In this document: piece after piece, positions 59,481 to 64,000 of the stretch
Position numbering within the stretch: the first letter of the stretch is position 1
Layout: each line of letters starts with the position of its first letter
Origin: Pseudomonas alcaliphila JAB1
GTDB taxonomy: Bacteria > Pseudomonadota > Gammaproteobacteria > Pseudomonadales > Pseudomonadaceae
Direction of reading: 5' to 3'
Assembly: GCF_001941865.1 (NCBI RefSeq)
Contig: NZ_CP016162.1
Location: 3,099,501-3,163,500, forward strand
DNA: 64,000 nucleotides
Notes under the pieces: model-generated
What the model was told of the DNA's origin: nothing
Databases searched by the model: none
What the model saw: only the letters and a program-made list of their open reading frames with translations
Program-made: the position numbers and the translations under genes

Positions 59481-60020
59481 TCAGTCCCCCAGGCGCGGAA
59501 AGCGGCTGGCGATATCGTCGCCCGTCCGCTCTGGCGTCTCGTCGCCAAGGCTCAGGCGCAGCGCCAGCACGTGCGGTTCTTCACCCAGGTCGAACCAGTG
59601 ACGAGTGCCGGCCGGCAGCGTCAGCAGGTCGCCACGCTCACCCTGCAGCACATACACGTAACCATCCAGATGCACGCTGAGCTGGGCGAAACCACCCAGG
59701 AACAACCAGGTACTGGCGCTAGACTGCACTTGCTCGTCCAGATACCGAGCACGCAGCTCCAGTTTCTGCGGATGATTGCGCTGCAGGTTGAACAGTTCCT
59801 GCTGCACATGCCCTTCCTTGCCCATGAATGCCTGCAGCCACAGACCATAGGCCGCATCGAACTCGGCCTGCTCGCAACCAGGGCGCAACGCAGCCGGCAA
59901 TTCCAGCTGGCGATAGTCGATGCCCACCGCGGACAGGGTGCTGGCGATATCGTCGGCGTGGTTGAGAACCTTGTTCGGCAGTTCCGGGGAGGTGTGCAGG
60001 TGGACGGCGAGGCTGCTCAT
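59481..60020 (-). CDS. Acireductone-dioxygenase-like protein lacking metal ligands
   Basis: A 179-residue protein that aligns end to end with acireductone dioxygenase (MtnD/ARD): PELPNKVLNHADDIASTL near the start, HPQKLELRARYLDEQ, AGTRHWFDLGEEPH and the terminal GDDIASRFPRLGD. In ARD the ligands are HxHxxxxE plus a later His. Here the first three positions read Q, Q and S (DEQVQSSAS), and only the last His (TRHWFD) stays. It cannot bind the usual nickel or iron. It lies directly downstream of MFS and aroC, near where PAO1 has an ARD gene as I recall. Function is open. Confidence 0.8.
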   Translation of the reverse strand: MSSLAVHLHTSPELPNKVLNHADDIASTLSAVGIDYRQLELPAALRPGCEQAEFDAAYGLWLQAFMGKEGHVQQELFNLQRNHPQKLELRARYLDEQVQSSASTWLFLGGFAQLSVHLDGYVYVLQGERGDLLTLPAGTRHWFDLGEEPHVLALRLSLGDETPERTGDDIASRFPRLGD

Positions 60021-60036
60021 GAAGGGTTCACTCGAT

Positions 60037-61188
60037 TCAGGGCCGCTCGGGCGGCAAACGGGTGGCAATGATGAAGGCTGCCAGCAAGGCTACCAGACTG
60101 GCGATGGCGAAGGTCCAGCCCGGGCCCAGGCCCTTCCAGCTGTAACCGGCATACAGCGCGCCCAACGCACCGCCGATTCCGGCCAGGCTGACATAGAGCG
60201 CCTGGGCCTGGCCCTGCTGGCGATCGGCGAAACTGCGCTGCACGAAGTGGATGCAGGCAGCATGGAACGCGCCGAAGGTGGCGGCGTGCATGCACTGCGC
60301 CAGCAACAGCACCGGCAGGTACTGGGGCAGACTGCCCAGCAGCAGCCAGCGCACGGCGGTGATCAGGAAGCTGGCCAGCAACACGGCGCGCAGTGAATAG
60401 CGCTGCAGCAGTCGCGCCATGACCAGAAACAGCAGGATCTCCGCCACCACCCCCAAGGCCCAGAACAACCCGATGGCGCCACGGCCGTAGCCAACACCCT
60501 CCAGGTGCAGAGTGAGGAAGGTGTAGTACGGGCCGTTGCTCAACTGCATCAGCCCGACGCTGAGATAAAACGCGAGGATGCCGGGGCGGCGCAATTGGCG
60601 CACAAAGCCCTCCGACTCCAGCGTGCTCGGGCGCAGCACAGGCTGTGCATTGGGCACCCAGAAACTGCTGACGACGATACCGGCCATGATCACCAGCAGC
60701 GCCGCCGGATACGCATCCAGGCTCAGCCACTCGAACAGCAGGCCGAGGCCGACCACAGCGACGATGAAGCCGATGCTGCCCCACAGGCGAATCTGGCTGT
60801 AACGCGCCGCCTGCTCGCGCAGATGGGCCAGAGTGATCACCTCGAACTGCGGCAGCACCGCATGCCAGAAGAAGGCGTGAGTGGCCATGATCAACGCCAG
60901 CCAGGCGTAGCTCTGGCTGAAGAAGATGCCGGCGAAGCAGACCAGGGTGCACAGCGCGCCGAAACGCACGATCAACAGGCGCTGACCGGTGTGGTCACCC
61001 AACCAACCCCACAGGTTCGGTGCCAGGCAACGCATCAGCATGGGAATGGCGATCAACTCGCCGATCCGCGCCGGGGAAAAGCCCAGGTGGTCGAAGTACA
61101 GCGCCAGGAACGGCGCCGTCCCCCCGAGCAGGGCGAAGTAGAAGAAGTAGAAACCGGACAGCCGCCAGTACGGCAGGGCCGCGCTCAT
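60037..61188 (-). CDS. MFS transporter (HcaT/MFS_1-like)
   Basis: A 383-residue 12-helix MFS protein of the HcaT-like group: the start YWRLSGFYFFYFALLGGTAP and RLWGSIGFIVAVVGLG are typical. It lies 13 bp downstream of aroC, as PA1682 does in PAO1 by memory. Substrate unknown. Confidence 0.88.
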   Translation of the reverse strand: MSAALPYWRLSGFYFFYFALLGGTAPFLALYFDHLGFSPARIGELIAIPMLMRCLAPNLWGWLGDHTGQRLLIVRFGALCTLVCFAGIFFSQSYAWLALIMATHAFFWHAVLPQFEVITLAHLREQAARYSQIRLWGSIGFIVAVVGLGLLFEWLSLDAYPAALLVIMAGIVVSSFWVPNAQPVLRPSTLESEGFVRQLRRPGILAFYLSVGLMQLSNGPYYTFLTLHLEGVGYGRGAIGLFWALGVVAEILLFLVMARLLQRYSLRAVLLASFLITAVRWLLLGSLPQYLPVLLLAQCMHAATFGAFHAACIHFVQRSFADRQQGQAQALYVSLAGIGGALGALYAGYSWKGLGPGWTFAIASLVALLAAFIIATRLPPERP

Positions 61189-61201
61189 GCCGCCCCCAGG
61201 A

Positions 61202-62293
61202 TCACAGTTGTGGCAGCACCGGTGTGGTGACGCGCACGTCGGCGTTCTGCGCGCGGTGACGCAGCAGGTGATCCATCAGCACGATGGCCATCATCGCCTC
61301 GGCGATCGGCGTGGCACGGATACCCACGCAGGGGTCGTGACGGCCCTTGGTGATCACATCCACCGGGTTGCCATCGACGTCGATGGAACGCCCCGGCGTG
61401 GTGATGCTGGAGGTCGGTTTCAGCGCCAGGTGGGCGATGATCGGCTGGCCGCTGGAGATTCCACCGAGGATGCCGCCTGCGTTGTTGGAAAGAAAACCTT
61501 CCGGGGTCAGCTCGTCGCGGTGCTCGGTGCCACGCTGGGCGACACTGGCGAAACCGGCGCCGATCTCCACGCCCTTGACCGCGTTGATGCTCATCAGTGC
61601 ATGAGCCAGTTCGGCGTCGAGGCGGTCGAAGATCGGCTCGCCGAGGCCCGGCATCACCCCTTCGGCGACCACGGTGATCTTCGCGCCGACCGAATCCTGG
61701 TCGCGGCGCAGCTGATCCATGTAGGCCTCGAGCTCCGGCACCTTGTCCGGGTCGGGGCTGAAGAAGGCGTTCTGCTCGACGCTGTCCCAGGTCTTGAACG
61801 GGATTTCGATAGGACCGAGCTGGCTCATGTAGCCGCGGATGACGATGCCCTGGCTGGCCAGGAACTTCTTGGCGATGGCGCCGGCTGCCACGCGCATGGC
61901 GGTCTCGCGCGCCGAGCTGCGGCCGCCGCCGCGGTAGTCGCGGATGCCGTACTTGTGGTGGTAGGTGTAGTCGGCGTGGGCCGGGCGGAACAGATCCTTG
62001 ATCGCCGAATAGTCCTTGGACTTCTGGTCGGTGTTGCGGATCAGCAGGCCGATGGAGCAGCCGGTGGTCTTGCCCTCGAACACGCCCGACAGGATTTCCA
62101 CCTCGTCGTCTTCCTGACGCTGCGTGGTGTGGCGGCTGGTGCCCGGCTTGCGGCGATCGAGGTCGCGCTGCAGGTCTTCCAGGGAGATCTCGACACCGGG
62201 CGGGCAACCGTCGACGATGGCGACCAGCGCCGGGCCATGGCTTTCGCCAGCGGTGGTGACGGTGAACAGCTTGCCGTAGGTATTGCCGGACAT
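61202..62293 (-). CDS. aroC: Chorismate synthase
   Basis: A 363-residue FMN-dependent enzyme that makes chorismate from EPSP, the last shared step of aromatic amino acid synthesis. All three family signatures are seen: [37 protein letters not shown] and the late [17 protein letters not shown]. The ATG at 62293 matches the family start [10 protein letters not shown]. Confidence 0.98.
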   Translation of the reverse strand: MSGNTYGKLFTVTTAGESHGPALVAIVDGCPPGVEISLEDLQRDLDRRKPGTSRHTTQRQEDDEVEILSGVFEGKTTGCSIGLLIRNTDQKSKDYSAIKDLFRPAHADYTYHHKYGIRDYRGGGRSSARETAMRVAAGAIAKKFLASQGIVIRGYMSQLGPIEIPFKTWDSVEQNAFFSPDPDKVPELEAYMDQLRRDQDSVGAKITVVAEGVMPGLGEPIFDRLDAELAHALMSINAVKGVEIGAGFASVAQRGTEHRDELTPEGFLSNNAGGILGGISSGQPIIAHLALKPTSSITTPGRSIDVDGNPVDVITKGRHDPCVGIRATPIAEAMMAIVLMDHLLRHRAQNADVRVTTPVLPQL

Positions 62294-62394
62294 GGGAAGA
62301 CGCTCCGCGAAATTCAGCTCAGGCCCGGCGCTGCGCAGGCCCGATTCACAAGGTGGGCGAGTATACCTGCCGATAACTTGCAGTTCACCCCGAA

Positions 62395-62581
62395 CGGGCA
62401 TTTCTAAAAACGTAGGCGAGGCAGTCAGCACAATACCGATGGCGGCCCCGCAGAAAATAGCCGAAAAGCGATCGGAGTCGCGCTCGACTTTACAGGTTGT
62501 AAATGAGCATTGACCGGGCTGGCGCTCCAGCCTGTTTTCTAACGCAGTGATGACAACGTAGCTAGTTTTTAGAAGTGCCCG
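62395..62581. repeat. Palindromic repeat element, copy 2
   Basis: About 187 bp with ends CGGGCATTTCTAAAAAC and a one-mismatch complement. It shares AAAAACGTAGGCGAGGCAG, the TTTACA...TGTAAATGAGCATT hairpin and a GGGCTGGCGCTCCAGCC stem with the other copies. It fills most of the 343-bp gap between aroC and the hydrolase gene. Confidence 0.75.
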
Positions 62582-62636
62582 AACCTTGGCCCGCGGCCAG
62601 CGTCCAATGCCAGTCTGCCACTACCTTGTTCCCATC

Positions 62637-63599
62637 ATGCTGCGAGCCCTGCTCTTGTCCCTCACCCTGATCACCGGCCTGGCTCAGGCCAACACCACCC
62701 AGCAATCACCCATCAGCCTCGACACCGACCAGGGCACCCTGTACGGCAGCCTGCTGGTGCCGCAAAGCGACAAGCCGGTGCCGGTGGCGCTGCTGATCGC
62801 CGGCTCCGGCCCCACCGACCGCGACGGCAACAACCCTCAGGGCGGGCATAACGATGCGCTGAAGAAGCTAGCCCAGGTGCTGGCACGCAACGGCATCGCC
62901 AGCCTGCGCTACGACAAGCGCGGCGTGGCCGCCAGCCGTGCCGCCACGCCGGACGAAAAGGACCTCAGTGTCGAGCGCTATGTGGCCGATGCCGAGGGTT
63001 GGGCGGGGTTGCTCAAAGAAGACCCGCGCTTCGACCGCCTGATTCTCATCGGTCACAGCGAAGGCGCGCTGATCGCCAGCCTGGCCGCGCCAGGCAGCCA
63101 GGCCGATGCCCTGGTGTCCATTGCCGGCCCTGCCTACCCCATTGGCCAGGTGTTGGACATGCAACTGGCCATGCGCCTGCCGCCGCCGCTCCTGGCCGAG
63201 AGCCGGCACATCCTCGCCAACCTGATTCGCGGCAAGCTGCAGCCCAAGGTGCCCGAGGAGCTGCAAGCGATCTATCGCCCCAGCGTGCAGCCCTACCTGA
63301 TCAGCCTGCTGCGCCAGGACCCGGCGGAGAACTTCGCCGCGCTGCAGATTCCCGCACTGATCGTGCAAGGCACCCATGACGCGCAGGTCAGCCCGGACAA
63401 CGCCGACGTGCTCAAGCAGGCCAAGCCCGATGCCGAACTGGCGATGATCGCCAGCATGAACCACGTTATGCGCATCACCCCGGCGCCCTGGAACGAACAG
63501 CTGGCATCCTACGACGATCCACAGCTACCCTTGGCCCATGCGCTGGGCGAAAGGATCCTGTCCTTTATTCGCTCCAGTGCTGAGGAAAATGGCCGATAA
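62637..63599 (+). CDS. Exported alpha/beta hydrolase
   Basis: A 320-residue serine hydrolase with a signal peptide (LLLSLTLITGLAQANTT). The oxyanion region is LLIAGSGPTDRDGNNP, the nucleophile serine is in ILIGHSEGALIASLA, the acid in VQGTHDAQVS and the histidine in MNHVMR. It resembles EstA/YqiA-like dienelactone-type hydrolases of unknown substrate. The ATG at 62637 starts the signal peptide; 17 upstream codons are excluded. By memory it is PA1680 in PAO1. Confidence 0.85.
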   Translation: MLRALLLSLTLITGLAQANTTQQSPISLDTDQGTLYGSLLVPQSDKPVPVALLIAGSGPTDRDGNNPQGGHNDALKKLAQVLARNGIASLRYDKRGVAASRAATPDEKDLSVERYVADAEGWAGLLKEDPRFDRLILIGHSEGALIASLAAPGSQADALVSIAGPAYPIGQVLDMQLAMRLPPPLLAESRHILANLIRGKLQPKVPEELQAIYRPSVQPYLISLLRQDPAENFAALQIPALIVQGTHDAQVSPDNADVLKQAKPDAELAMIASMNHVMRITPAPWNEQLASYDDPQLPLAHALGERILSFIRSSAEENGR

Positions 63600-63635
63600 C
63601 GCATCGAAGGCCACCGAACAGTAAACAGGACGCCC

Positions 63636-64000
63636 ATGAGCGAAAACCCAGCCCCGCAGGCACCAGCGCCAGATGCCGAAGCGGCGACAAGCGAAACGCC
63701 TGCCGCGCCGCATCCCTGGGCGGACCTGCCAGCCGAGCAATTCAGCCTGCTGCGTCTGGCGCCGCTGCCGGTCGACCGGGAAACCGGTCCCAGGCCACTG
63801 CGCTTCGTCCAGCTTGGCCGGGTGGAGCGTCATGGCAAAGACACTAGCCTGCTGCGCCTGACCATCCAGGTGCCCGGCCAGCGCCTGCATCGCCACAACA
63901 ACCTGCTGGAAGTCTGGGCTGACCATCAGCGCAAGGAAGTTCGCTTCGGCCCCGACAAGGGCCTGAGCGTAGAGCCGGGCAATCGTGGCCTGGGGCGTTT
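63636..64000 (+). CDS. Conserved hypothetical protein, 3' end cut off
   Basis: 121 codons are visible before the window ends. A proline/alanine-rich acidic N-terminus (about 30 residues) leads into a conserved region with FSLLRLAPLPVDRETGPRPL and LLRLTIQVPGQRLHRHNN. AGGA lies upstream of the ATG at 63636. I recognise no domain. Position downstream of the hydrolase matches PAO1 PA1679 as I recall. Confidence 0.65.
   Translation, partial: MSENPAPQAPAPDAEAATSETPAAPHPWADLPAEQFSLLRLAPLPVDRETGPRPLRFVQLGRVERHGKDTSLLRLTIQVPGQRLHRHNNLLEVWADHQRKEVRFGPDKGLSVEPGNRGLGR

Overview
The window looks like a chromosomal segment of a Pseudomonas, probably of the P. mendocina / P. pseudoalcaligenes (Ectopseudomonas) lineage. 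Protein families, high GC, ATGA-coupled operons and REP-like repeats fit. Several stretches follow the P. aeruginosa PAO1 gene order as I remember it: dusA-tal-rssC-rssB-PilZ-mlaA-thioesterase-HAD-DUF4404-queF and ABC-fadE-PA2817-GST-DUF815-sagS-ospR-gpx (PA2795 to PA2826), tusA-rlmM-acnA-aer (PA1561 to PA1564), and MFS-aroC-hydrolase (PA1680 to PA1682). The species assignment is inference.

Layout. 1-741: 5' part of pqqF. 912-12994: an accessory catabolic island, all on the minus strand. It reads lysR, Rieske oxygenase, aldehyde dehydrogenase, a rubredoxin-rubredoxin reductase fusion, FAD amine oxidase, cupin, a DddP-like M24 enzyme, a decayed duplicate of the oxidase/cupin junction, an MFS transporter and a BCCT transporter. 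13235-21534: dusA to queF. 21721-25808: an RND efflux pair. 26074-31802: an ABC-2 exporter, a transglutaminase-like protein, fadE and a PA2817-like protein. 31914-32291: two tandem tRNA-Glu/tRNA-Gly pairs. 32514-38851: GST, msrC, a DUF815 ATPase, the hybrid kinase sagS and the gpx-ospR redox operon. 39146-49221: pdxB, a MATE pump, a DUF3080 lipoprotein, tusA, rlmM, acnA and aer. 49265-50510: an intact IS3-family element. 51135-56895: an amidotransferase-like protein, an RraB-like protein and an SDR-esterase-Baeyer-Villiger monooxygenase operon with a divergent AraC regulator. 57136-64000: alkA-ogt, a phosphatase, an acireductone-dioxygenase-like protein, MFS, aroC, a hydrolase and a truncated gene.

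The most interesting part is the island at 912-12994. The BCCT carrier keeps the tryptophan box that binds trimethyl-onium groups. The M24 protein keeps, at a constant offset, every catalytic position I remember for the DMSP lyase DddP. A Rieske oxygenase is co-transcribed with a rubredoxin-rubredoxin reductase fusion that could supply its electrons. The promoters ahead of the Rieske operon and the BCCT gene carry the same 17-bp palindromic motif in the same orientation, a plausible site for the island's LysR regulator. Together these suggest a LysR-controlled uptake and degradation pathway for a methylated onium compound. The substrate cannot be read from the sequence.

Other points: an acireductone-dioxygenase paralogue that has lost three of four metal ligands, a HAD protein without its nucleophile, a Fur-type protein reduced to its DNA-binding domain, three copies of a palindromic repeat whose ends differ between copies but match within each copy, and a palindrome upstream of gpx that fits an OspR operator.
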